The notes beneath the pieces were generated by a model. It was not told the DNA's origin, searched no databases, and saw nothing but the letters and a program-made list of their open reading frames with translations. A stretch of 64,000 bases of DNA from Mangrovimonas yunxiaonensis (lineage in GTDB: Bacteria; Bacteroidota; Bacteroidia; Flavobacteriales; Flavobacteriaceae). The stretch covers positions 1 to 64,000 of the forward strand of contig NZ_JPFK01000002.1 of assembly GCF_000733475.1 (NCBI RefSeq), written 5' to 3'. The translations under genes and the position numbers were made by a program. This document shows, piece after piece, positions 53,152-61,433 of the stretch (within the stretch, counting starts at the first letter, position 1; every line of letters starts with the position of its first letter).

Positions 53152-54183
53152 ATGAATGCTGTTAAGCTCCTTATTGTCACCACGTTATTTGCTTTTATAA
53201 CTTCCTGCGGAAACAATGTTGCAGAGATGAAAAAGCACCTTACAATCAATGCAAACCAAGCTAACCAGTCTTTTTTGCTTGGAGAACCCCTAGACGTTAG
53301 CATAAACAACCCAAAAAACTACGATATTGGCGATGTTTCGTTCTCGCTTGACGGCAATGCGATTACTAAAAAAACAACCCTGACCAATATGAAACTTGGC
53401 GAGCATACCATTACAGCTCAAATGCAATTAAATGGGGAGCTAGAAACCATTACCAAAACCATTACGGTTTTAAACAATAAAACACCTAAGGTTTATACCT
53501 TCGACATTATTAACGAATATCCCCACGATATTACGTCCTATACCCAAGGCCTAGAGTTTTACAAGGGCGAGCTTTACGAGAGCACAGGCCAGTACGGTAG
53601 CTCTAAACTTCGCAAAGTAAACTACAAAACAGGAGAGGTTTTGAAAAATCACAACGTCCCTAACGAATATTTTGCCGAAGGCATAACCATTTTTAACCAC
53701 CAAGTATACCAGCTTACTTGGCGACGAGGAATTGGGTTTGTTTACAATGTAGAAACCTTTGAAAAAACCGGATCTTTTAAATACAACAACAGCAAACAAG
53801 GCTGGGGCCTTTGCAACGATGGCAAAGTGCTGTACAAAAGCGATGGCACCGAAAAAATCTGGACGCTAGATCCTGAAACCCTTGCCGAGAAAAGCTACAT
53901 TCAAGCTTACCACAATAAAGGAAAAGTTGTCGAACTAAACGAACTAGAATGGGTAAACGGAAAAATATATGCTAACCGCTGGGAGAAAAATGGCGTAGCC
54001 ATAATTAACCCTGAAAATGGCGCTGTTGAAGGGGTTATCGACTTCTCTTCCCTACACAAAAAAGTAACCCAACACCCCAAACTCGATGTGTTAAACGGGA
54101 TTGCCTATAACCCAGAAACGCAAACGCTTTTTGTAACAGGTAAGCTTTGGGATAAATTATTTGAAGTTAAAATTGTAGAATAA
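53152..54183 (+). CDS. Glutaminyl-peptide cyclotransferase (glutamine cyclotransferase type)
   Basis: 343 residues from the ATG at 53152, with a lipoprotein signal (FAFITSC, Cys18). An N-terminal Ig-like segment precedes a five-bladed propeller of the plant-type glutaminyl cyclase family (YTQGLEFYKGELYESTGQYG, LTWRRGIGFVYN, WGLCNDGKVLYKSDGT, LNELEWVNGKIYANRW, LNGIAYNPETQTLFVTGKLW). The enzyme turns N-terminal Gln into pyroglutamate. That is of interest here because T9SS-exported and lipoprotein-rich bacteroidotes often carry N-terminal Gln after signal cleavage. Confidence 0.9.
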   Translation: MNAVKLLIVTTLFAFITSCGNNVAEMKKHLTINANQANQSFLLGEPLDVSINNPKNYDIGDVSFSLDGNAITKKTTLTNMKLGEHTITAQMQLNGELETITKTITVLNNKTPKVYTFDIINEYPHDITSYTQGLEFYKGELYESTGQYGSSKLRKVNYKTGEVLKNHNVPNEYFAEGITIFNHQVYQLTWRRGIGFVYNVETFEKTGSFKYNNSKQGWGLCNDGKVLYKSDGTEKIWTLDPETLAEKSYIQAYHNKGKVVELNELEWVNGKIYANRWEKNGVAIINPENGAVEGVIDFSSLHKKVTQHPKLDVLNGIAYNPETQTLFVTGKLWDKLFEVKIVE

Positions 54184-54324
54184 CTGGAAGCTTTTCGAAA
54201 CAAAATTAGATTTATGTATAAAAATAAATCCTAAAAAAACGGCCCCGTTATTTTATAAACCATGCAGGATATTGTAATAAATCATTGATTTAAAAGTTTT
54301 ACTTTAGCACTTAAACCCTTTCCT

Positions 54325-55881
54325 ATGAAACGCATTGCCACTTTCACCATCTTTTCCCTATTCATCCTGCTGTGGAGCTCCTGCCGAAAAGAATTGGATT
54401 TTGACACAAAATCTGGTGGATTGGTATTTTCTAAAGACACCGTGTACCTAGACACCGTTTTCTCCAATATTGGCTCGAGCACCTACAACCTTAAGGTGTA
54501 CAACCAAAGTGATGATAATATTAGCATTCCTTCGTTAAGGTTAGCGTTTGGCGAAAATTCGGAATACCGATTAAATGTAGATGGTGTTGCTGGTAAGGAG
54601 TTTCAAGATGTAGAAATTCTAGCCAACGATAGCATGTACGTTTTTGTAGAAACAACGATAGATATTAATAACTTGCCTAACACCAATGGCGAATTTCTTT
54701 ATACCGATAAAATTGAGTTTGGAACTGGCGTCAACATGCAAACGGTAGACCTAGTAACCTTAGTAAAAGACGCCTATTTTATTTATCCAGACCGCGACAA
54801 TACCACAGGAATTGTTGAAACCCTTACTCTAAATATTGGTGGCGAACAAGTAGAAACCAACATTCAAGGGCGTTATTTACTTCCCGAAGAACTTACCTTT
54901 ACCAACGAAAAACCTTATGTAGTTTATGGCTTTGCCGCAGTACCCAATGGCGAGACACTAACCGTAGATGCTGGAGCACGGGTGCATTTTCATGCCGATT
55001 CTGGGCTTTTGGTTTCAGAAGGTGCTTCGCTTAATGTGAATGGCGCTTTAAGTTCTGATTCTGAGGTATTGGAAAATGAGGTGATTTTTGAAGGCGACAG
55101 GCTAGAACCATCCTTTTCTGAAGTTCCCGGACAATGGGGCACCATTTGGCTTTTTGAAGGTAGTGTAAACAACACCATTAATTACGCAACCATAAAAAAT
55201 GCTTCGGTAGGCATTTTAAGCGATGGTAATGCGAATGACATTAATGATAAATTAACCATAACCAACTCGCAAATTTACAATTCCAGCAATTATGGTATTT
55301 TGGGTAGAAACACTTCTATCGCAGCAGAGAATATCGTAATCAACAATGCAGGTCTAACCTCGTTTGCAGGAACATTAGGAGGCAAATACAACCTTACACA
55401 TTGCACCATTGCCAACTACTGGAGCAATGGTTTTAGGCAATTTCCAGCACTGTTGCTAAACAACTTTCAAGAGGATGGCCAAGGCACGGTTTTCCTTGCC
55501 GATTTAACCGAAGCCAACTTTAACAACTGCATTATCTATGGCAATGACAATCCGGAATTTATTCTAGATGAAATAAGCGACGACCAAGTTGCTTTCAACT
55601 TTAAGTTTACCCATTCCTTATTGAGATTTGATGACCCCAACAATAGCTTTAACGGGCCTAATTACAATTTTGATGATGTAACCAAGTACAACAACAATGT
55701 TTTTAATGAAAACCCATACTTTAAAAACCCACAAAACAACCAAATGGCTATTGGCGAAAACTCTGCTGCCAACGGCATAGCAACACCTTTAATACCTGCT
55801 GGCACCGATATTTTAGGTACGCCAAGAGATAACAATACTCCAGATAGCGGTGCGTACGAGAGTGCCCCTTTCGAGGATTAA
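54325..55881 (+). CDS. Lipoprotein with right-handed beta-helix region
   Basis: 518 residues with a lipoprotein signal (LLWSSC, Cys20). After a beta domain (about 35-150) with DTVFSNIGSSTYNLKVYN, a solenoid-like region has short repeated strands rich in Asn (INYATIKNASVGILSDG, LTITNSQIYNSSNYGILG, ENIVINNAGLTSF), typical of right-handed beta-helix / pectate-lyase-like folds. No catalytic motif is clear. Its place after the glutaminyl cyclase gene has no obvious functional meaning. A near-consensus TACTTTAG lies about 25 bases before the ATG. Confidence 0.78.
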   Translation: MKRIATFTIFSLFILLWSSCRKELDFDTKSGGLVFSKDTVYLDTVFSNIGSSTYNLKVYNQSDDNISIPSLRLAFGENSEYRLNVDGVAGKEFQDVEILANDSMYVFVETTIDINNLPNTNGEFLYTDKIEFGTGVNMQTVDLVTLVKDAYFIYPDRDNTTGIVETLTLNIGGEQVETNIQGRYLLPEELTFTNEKPYVVYGFAAVPNGETLTVDAGARVHFHADSGLLVSEGASLNVNGALSSDSEVLENEVIFEGDRLEPSFSEVPGQWGTIWLFEGSVNNTINYATIKNASVGILSDGNANDINDKLTITNSQIYNSSNYGILGRNTSIAAENIVINNAGLTSFAGTLGGKYNLTHCTIANYWSNGFRQFPALLLNNFQEDGQGTVFLADLTEANFNNCIIYGNDNPEFILDEISDDQVAFNFKFTHSLLRFDDPNNSFNGPNYNFDDVTKYNNNVFNENPYFKNPQNNQMAIGENSAANGIATPLIPAGTDILGTPRDNNTPDSGAYESAPFED

Positions 55882-56011
55882 TTGCTTTATGGAAAATACC
55901 CAAATGTTTTTATTAGGAAATGATTAACAGCCCATTAACATCAGCCTAACAGTTGAAACGTTAATTTTAGCTTAGTTAATTTAAAAGCTATTAATCAAAA
56001 TACCCGAACAG

Positions 56012-56164
56012 ATGAAACATATTATTACCATTGCCTTTATGATTACCTCATCAGTAACCAATGTAGAGGACACGCAAAAACAAGTGGCCGAGAGTTCTTG
56101 CTCCAATCTCACCGAAAAAATTGACAATCACCACACGATTACGGTAAAAAAATTAGCATTATAA
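56012..56164 (+). CDS. Candidate 50-residue secreted peptide
   Basis: A short ORF (MKHIITIAFMITSSV...KKLAL) with an N-terminal hydrophobic stretch after MKH, then a polar C-terminus with one Cys. A complete intrinsic terminator starts within 10 bases of its stop codon, which suggests a real short transcript. I found no strong promoter, and no homologue is recognised, so this is only a candidate. Confidence 0.45.
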   Translation: MKHIITIAFMITSSVTNVEDTQKQVAESSCSNLTEKIDNHHTITVKKLAL

Positions 56165-56168
56165 CAAG

Positions 56169-56198
56169 AAAAAAGCCTGTAAAAATTACAGGCTTTTT
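56169..56198 (+). terminator. Intrinsic terminator after the 50-residue ORF
   Basis: GCCTGTAA / TTACAGGC stem (56175-56182 with 56186-56193) with A and T runs on both sides. It can also end the convergent glyA transcript. Confidence 0.88.
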
Positions 56199-56231
56199 GT
56201 TTTATTGAGGTGTTTAAAAAACGCGTATTGC

Positions 56232-57503
56232 TTAAGAAAACAAGGGTTTATCTCCCATCATGGTATTTACCTTAGCCGCTACTGCACTAAGTGTTTCTTC
56301 GTCTTGGTAGTTCATGATAACCTCATCAATCAAATCGACAATAGCTTTCATATCGGTTTCTTTTAAACCTCTGGTGGTTACTGCCGGTGTTCCTACTCTA
56401 ATCCCCGAAGTTACAAATGGCGATTTATCATCAAAAGGCACCATATTTTTATTTACTGTAATATCTGCCTTAACTAAAGCCGCTTCAGCATCTTTTCCAG
56501 AAACCGCTTTATTTCTCAGGTCGATTAACATCATGTGGTTATCGGTACCTCCAGAAATAATGTGATAGCCTTTTTCAACAAACGCCTCGGCCATGGCTGC
56601 TGCATTTTTCTTCACCTGAAGGGTATAGTGCATAAAATCCTCGGTTAAAGCTTCGCCAAAGGCAATGGCTTTGGCCGCAATAATATGTTCTAATGGTCCA
56701 CCTTGATTTCCTGGGAATACAGCAGAGTTTAACAAGGTTGACATTTTCTTTAGGTTGCCATTTTTAAGCTTTAAGCCAAATGGGTTATCAAAATCCTGAC
56801 CCATCATAATCATACCGCCTCTTGGGCCACGTAATGTTTTATGTGTTGTGGTTGTTACAATGTGGCAATGTGGCAACGGATCGTTTAAAATGCCTTTAGC
56901 GATTAATCCTGCTGGATGCGAAATATCGGCCATAAGTATGGCGCCTACCATATCTGCAATTTCACGAAAACGCTTAAAATCCATATCTCGCGAATAAGCC
57001 GACGCACCTGCTATAATTAATTTCGGACGTTCCTTTTTGGCCACTTCCTCTACGTGGTTGTAATCTATTATGCCGGTTTCTCTATCAACTCCATAAAATA
57101 CTGGACGATAAAGCTTGCCCGAAAAGTTAACTGGAGAACCGTGTGTTAAATGCCCGCCATGGGACAAATCGAACCCTAAAATAGTATCGCCTGGTTTTAA
57201 ACAAGCAGCAAAAACCGCTGTATTGGCTTGGCTTCCCGAGTGTGGCTGTACGTTTACGTATTCGGCATTAAATAAAGCCTTGGCTCGGTCTATCGCTATT
57301 TGCTCGACCACATCTACAACCTCACAACCGCCATAATAGCGTTTTCCAGGGTAACCTTCGGCATACTTGTTTGTAAGTACAGATCCTGCAGCTTCCATAA
57401 CTTGGTCGCTCACAAAATTTTCTGAAGCAATCAGTTCTAAACCATGTAACTGTCTTTCATGCTCCTCTTTAATTAACTCAAATATTTGTTCGTCGCGTTG
57501 CAT
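56232..57503 (-). CDS. glyA: Serine hydroxymethyltransferase
   Basis: A 423-residue PLP enzyme that makes glycine and 5,10-methylene-THF from serine. The PLP lysine is in [13 protein letters not shown], and [33 protein letters not shown] and [15 protein letters not shown] are all conserved. It is monocistronic with the promoter-like element at 57530-57537. Length is standard for the bacterial enzyme. Confidence 0.97.
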   Translation of the reverse strand: MQRDEQIFELIKEEHERQLHGLELIASENFVSDQVMEAAGSVLTNKYAEGYPGKRYYGGCEVVDVVEQIAIDRAKALFNAEYVNVQPHSGSQANTAVFAACLKPGDTILGFDLSHGGHLTHGSPVNFSGKLYRPVFYGVDRETGIIDYNHVEEVAKKERPKLIIAGASAYSRDMDFKRFREIADMVGAILMADISHPAGLIAKGILNDPLPHCHIVTTTTHKTLRGPRGGMIMMGQDFDNPFGLKLKNGNLKKMSTLLNSAVFPGNQGGPLEHIIAAKAIAFGEALTEDFMHYTLQVKKNAAAMAEAFVEKGYHIISGGTDNHMMLIDLRNKAVSGKDAEAALVKADITVNKNMVPFDDKSPFVTSGIRVGTPAVTTRGLKETDMKAIVDLIDEVIMNYQDEETLSAVAAKVNTMMGDKPLFS

Positions 57504-57529
57504 TTTTATAGTATTCGTTAAAAATTAAT

Positions 57530-57537
57530 CAAAAATA
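57530..57537 (-). promoter_or_regulatory. TAnnTTTG -7 element of glyA
   Basis: TATTTTTG on the minus strand, 26 bases before the start codon. Confidence 0.5.
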
Positions 57538-57705
57538 ATAAATCCATTAGTTTAATACATCAAAAAACATATATTTACTTAGAGAAGTCGTTATTTTTAA
57601 AAAACGGCCTCAGTGAACCTATTTTTTTAGCTTGAATTTTAGTATTAAAATAAAAAGTTATGTAGGTTTGAATAGAATTTAATAAACAAAAAACAACCTT
57701 TAGTT

Positions 57706-58998
57706 ATGCAAATTTCAGCTAACAACCCTAATAGAAAATCTTGGCTTCATGTTGATAAGAATTCAGATTTTCCCATTCAAAACATTCCGTTTGGGGTGTT
57801 TTTAACCCGAGACGACATTATTACTATAGGAACCCGTATTGGAGATACTGCCATTGATCTTGGGGCCTTGCACCAGCTTGGTTATTTTGATGACATTCCC
57901 TTAACAGACGATATTTTTCTTCAAGATTCGCTAAACGATTTTATTGCCGATGGCCGAAAAACTTGGCGTATGGTTAGAAATCGTATTGCCGATATTTTTG
58001 ACGAAGAAAACGACACGCTAAAGAACAACAAAAAACACAAAGAGATTGTTTTATTTAGATTAGACGAAATTGAAATGCAATTGCCTGTACAGATTGGCGA
58101 TTACACCGATTTTTACTCGAGCATAGAACACGCCACAAACGTAGGCACCATGTTTCGCGATCCAGACAATGCCCTTTTGCCTAACTGGTTACACATTCCG
58201 GTAGGATATCATGGCAGAAGCAGCTCGATTATTCCATCTGGAATACCTGTACACAGACCACAAGGGCAAACCATTCCTGCCGATAGCGATACCCCAGTAT
58301 TTGGGCCTTCGAAGTTGGTAGATTTTGAATTGGAAATGGCCTTTATTACAACCGATGCTAACGATCTGGGGGAACCCATTCCTGTTAATGAAGCCGAAGA
58401 GTACATCTTTGGGCTTGTGCTATTTAACGACTGGTCTGCTAGAGACATTCAAAAATGGGAATACGTCCCATTAGGCCCATTTTTAGCTAAAAACTTTGCG
58501 TCTTCCATTTCACCTTGGATTGTTACCCTTGATGCTTTGGAGCCTTACCGTGTAGAAGGTCCTAAACCATTAAAACCACAGTTGCCGTATTTGCAATATA
58601 AAGGGAAAAAGAGTTTCGACATTAATCTTGAAGTCGCCTTAAAACCTAAAACAGCCAAAGAAACGGTTATCTGCAAATCCAACTTTAAATACATGTACTG
58701 GAACATGTCTCAGCAATTGGCACACCACACGGTTAATGGCTGCCCAGTAAATTCTGGTGACATGATGGGAAGTGGCACCATATCTGGTCCTACTCCAGAT
58801 TCTTATGGTTCTATGTTAGAGCTTACCTGGAAAGGCAGCAAGCCCATAACCTTAGAAGATGGCTCTGAACGTAAGTTTATAAACGATTACGATACGGTTA
58901 TTATGCGTGGTTTCTGCGAAAAAGAAGGGACCCGTATTGGTTTTGGAGAAGTCTCTACACAACTTCTACCTGTTTACAACCCGAAGAAAAACAAATAA
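57706..58998 (+). CDS. fahA: Fumarylacetoacetase
   Basis: A 430-residue enzyme that hydrolyses fumarylacetoacetate to fumarate and acetoacetate, the last step of tyrosine breakdown. It shows the N-terminal SH3-like domain (FPIQNIPFGVFLTRDD) and the C-terminal FAH hydrolase core with DFYSSIEHATNVGTMFR, LPVGYHGR-type IPVGYHGRSSSI, VDFELEMAFI, NDWSARDIQKWEYVPLGPF and GTISGPTPDSYGSMLEL. The 200 bases upstream hold nothing I recognise beyond A/T-rich sequence. Other tyrosine-pathway genes are not in the window. Confidence 0.96.
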   Translation: MQISANNPNRKSWLHVDKNSDFPIQNIPFGVFLTRDDIITIGTRIGDTAIDLGALHQLGYFDDIPLTDDIFLQDSLNDFIADGRKTWRMVRNRIADIFDEENDTLKNNKKHKEIVLFRLDEIEMQLPVQIGDYTDFYSSIEHATNVGTMFRDPDNALLPNWLHIPVGYHGRSSSIIPSGIPVHRPQGQTIPADSDTPVFGPSKLVDFELEMAFITTDANDLGEPIPVNEAEEYIFGLVLFNDWSARDIQKWEYVPLGPFLAKNFASSISPWIVTLDALEPYRVEGPKPLKPQLPYLQYKGKKSFDINLEVALKPKTAKETVICKSNFKYMYWNMSQQLAHHTVNGCPVNSGDMMGSGTISGPTPDSYGSMLELTWKGSKPITLEDGSERKFINDYDTVIMRGFCEKEGTRIGFGEVSTQLLPVYNPKKNK

Positions 58999-59010
58999 TA
59001 TCTTGAATAT

Positions 59011-59062
59011 AAAACCTCCCACATTCCGACCATTAAGTTTGTTGAAGTGTGGGAGTTTTTTT
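59011..59062 (+). terminator. Intrinsic terminator of fahA
   Basis: CTCCCACA (59016-59023) pairs with TGTGGGAG (59048-59055), followed by seven T. The loop is long (24 bases). Confidence 0.75.
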
Positions 59063-60848
59063 ATTGCTTCTTGGTGTTATCAATCCAACGGTCTATTTTT
59101 TCTTCTAAAAATTGTAACGGAATACATCCTGTTTCCAAGACTTGGTCATGAAACGCCCGAATATCAAATTTTTCTCCCAAACTGGCTTCGGCTTTGTCAC
59201 GTAGTTCCATAATTTTCAATTGCCCTATTTTGTAAGATAATGCCTGTCCCGGATTGGCCATATAGCGTTCAATCTCGCTTTCAATTTTAGCTATTGGAAT
59301 GGCTTCATTTTCCAAACAATATTGAATGGCCGCTTCCCTACTCCAACCTTTGGCATGCAACCCCGTATCTACAACGAGTCTTACTGCACGATGAATTTCA
59401 CTACTTAACATCCCAAAATATTGATAGGGATCTTTGTAAAGCCCTAGTTCTCTACCCATACTTTCAACATATAAAGCCCAACCTTCACCATAGGCGCTAT
59501 ACCAAAGTGTTCTTCTGAAGTCTGGTAAATTCTCATTTTCTTGCTGAAACGATACCTGAAAATGATGCCCCGGAATGGCTTCATGAAGGAACAAACTTTC
59601 TTTATTAAAAATGTTATAGTCCGTCACTACAGGAATGGGTGTGTAAAAAATTCCTGGCCTACTACCATCTAACGCACCAGGACTGTAATTGGCCGCAGCC
59701 GATTTTTCTCTGAATGGTTCTGTTCGTCTAACTTCAAATTCAGTTTTGGGTTGTTTGCTGAACAATTGGTCTAATTGCGGAAGCATAACTTTATGAATGC
59801 TATCATACCAAGCTATCACTTGCGAGCGCTCTGTAAATGGCATCAAATCTTTTTTAGTTCTCACAAATTCAAAAAAGGCATTTAAATCACCTTCAAAACC
59901 AACTTCCTTTTTAACCTCTTCCATTTCCCCTCTAATTCTTGCCACTTCGCTAAGACCAAGTTCATGAATCTCATCGGCAGTCATAGTGGTGGTGGTATAT
60001 TTTTTTATTTGAAAGTTGTAATACGCTTGACCTAGTGGGGTAACCTTTGCTATACCAAAATCTTCTTTTCCAGCAGGCAGATAGTCTTCTTTTAAAAATT
60101 CTACCATTGCTTTGCTTGCGGGTATAATTTTGTTTTTTACCATGCTTGTATAGGCTTCGGTAAGTGTCGCTTTTTCTTCTTCGGTAAACGACTCTGGGAA
60201 ATTTGTTACGGGCGAATAGTACAGGTTGTCCTCTAGGGCTGCTGTCGATAAAATTTCAAACTGCGGAATTACCTTTAGGGTTAGCGATTTTGGTAAAACA
60301 TAGCCCTCGGCTATACCTGTTTTCATATTTTCCTTAGCCGAATTGAGCCAAACCAAATAAGCATCAACACGCGTTAACCAATGTTCATAATCGGCCACTG
60401 TCTTGAAGGGTTGCGACGTAGCACCACTTGCCCATTTATTAAAATCTAAATTTTTAGACCACATTTGATCTATAGGCATCAAATCTTTCTTAAAATTGAA
60501 TTCTCCCAAATTTATATCACAATCCCAAAGCAAAACATCTTTAGTCATACGTTCGGTCTCATCCAGCAAAGAATCAGGAATTGCATTTAGCTTTCCTTTA
60601 TATTTAGTGTAATAGGCTTTTTTCTTGGCTTTATAATCTTGTGAAAGGAAATTTGGATATTGGTCATTAAATCTATTATCCCCGGCGTTTGTAGCTTTAA
60701 TGGGATTTAACACCAATCCTTCTTCATTAAAATCGGCCAGTAATTGAGCAAAATCTTTGCTTACATCAGGAGCATCATCACCTTTAACTTCTTTTTTACA
60801 AGAAATAAGCACCGTACTCAATAGGAAAAGAAATATAACTTTTTTCAT
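59061..60848 (-). CDS. DUF885 family metallopeptidase-like lipoprotein
   Basis: 595 residues with a lipoprotein signal (STVLISCKKE, Cys17). The gluzincin-like motif HEAIPGHH is at residues 422-429, and the upstream GALDGSRPGIFYTPIP and downstream YGEGWALYVESMGRELG segments carry the remaining family motifs, including the likely third zinc ligand (the Glu of YGEGWALY or nearby). DUF885 proteins are taken to be zinc peptidases in the periplasm. Its promoter element at 60873-60880 overlaps a 16-base inverted repeat. Confidence 0.9.
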   Translation of the reverse strand: MKKVIFLFLLSTVLISCKKEVKGDDAPDVSKDFAQLLADFNEEGLVLNPIKATNAGDNRFNDQYPNFLSQDYKAKKKAYYTKYKGKLNAIPDSLLDETERMTKDVLLWDCDINLGEFNFKKDLMPIDQMWSKNLDFNKWASGATSQPFKTVADYEHWLTRVDAYLVWLNSAKENMKTGIAEGYVLPKSLTLKVIPQFEILSTAALEDNLYYSPVTNFPESFTEEEKATLTEAYTSMVKNKIIPASKAMVEFLKEDYLPAGKEDFGIAKVTPLGQAYYNFQIKKYTTTTMTADEIHELGLSEVARIRGEMEEVKKEVGFEGDLNAFFEFVRTKKDLMPFTERSQVIAWYDSIHKVMLPQLDQLFSKQPKTEFEVRRTEPFREKSAAANYSPGALDGSRPGIFYTPIPVVTDYNIFNKESLFLHEAIPGHHFQVSFQQENENLPDFRRTLWYSAYGEGWALYVESMGRELGLYKDPYQYFGMLSSEIHRAVRLVVDTGLHAKGWSREAAIQYCLENEAIPIAKIESEIERYMANPGQALSYKIGQLKIMELRDKAEASLGEKFDIRAFHDQVLETGCIPLQFLEEKIDRWIDNTKKQ

Positions 60849-60872
60849 CTCTAAAACGTATTTGGTTTACAC

Positions 60873-60880
60873 CAAATATA
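60873..60880 (-). promoter_or_regulatory. TAnnTTTG -7 element of the DUF885 gene, inside an inverted repeat
   Basis: TATATTTG on the minus strand, 24 bases before the start codon. It shares bases with the inverted repeat TTTGGT-TTAC-ACCAAA at 60861-60876. Confidence 0.5.
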
Positions 60881-60903
60881 GACAAAAGATATCTTTTGAA
60901 GCG

Positions 60904-61293
60904 TTAAAGCAAGGTGCTCCAGTCCAAATCGTTAATTGCCCCGTGACTTGCATGTTTATCCACAAGGCCATTTTTCACAATCAATAGTTGTGGCGATTCG
61001 TGATAAACACTAAAACGAGAAGCAATTTCATTGGAAATATCGCGGTGCTGCAACAAGTCTAAATAATACAGATCTACCTGATTGCCCAGAGCATACGCTT
61101 TTTCAAACTGATTTTTCACCATGCGACTAATACCGCATCTGGTAGAGTGCTTAAAGATGAGCTGCTTTTTATGCTTTGACCGCTCTATTATTTCATCCAA
61201 TTGACTCATTTCATTCAAAACCATCCAAGGTAGTGCTTCATTTTTAATATCTTCATCAGAAGACGCTCCAAACAACTTGTTAAATATTCCCAT
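60904..61293 (-). CDS. YtxJ-like monothiol bacilliredoxin-type protein
   Basis: 129 residues from the ATG at 61293 (MGIFNKLFG); an upstream start adds nothing plausible. A thioredoxin-like fold with the single active-site Cys in KHSTRCGISRMV, and the cis-Pro segment ESPQLLIVKNG, identify the DUF2847/YtxJ family linked to bacillithiol. Its mechanism is monothiol exchange. It is divergent from clpB and probably monocistronic. Confidence 0.88.
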   Translation of the reverse strand: MGIFNKLFGASSDEDIKNEALPWMVLNEMSQLDEIIERSKHKKQLIFKHSTRCGISRMVKNQFEKAYALGNQVDLYYLDLLQHRDISNEIASRFSVYHESPQLLIVKNGLVDKHASHGAINDLDWSTLL

Positions 61294-61433
61294 ACATTGT
61301 AATTTTAAAAATCCATCATACAAAACAACGACAAAAAGTCACCCGAAACACAACAACAAACAGACATTTTGTCTGTGTAAATGAATTGGTAAGGTAATTG
61401 ACTTTATGCTCGTATAAAATAAAGAATAAATAT

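Noticed and set aside
57504-57705. Possible riboswitch upstream of fahA
   Set aside because: The 202 bases are A/T-rich with no stable stem or terminator and no known metabolite-binding motif.
61381-61433. Sigma-70-type heat-shock promoter of clpB (TTGACT ... TATAAA)
   Set aside because: The spacing between the two boxes is only 9 bases, and this lineage uses a different consensus.
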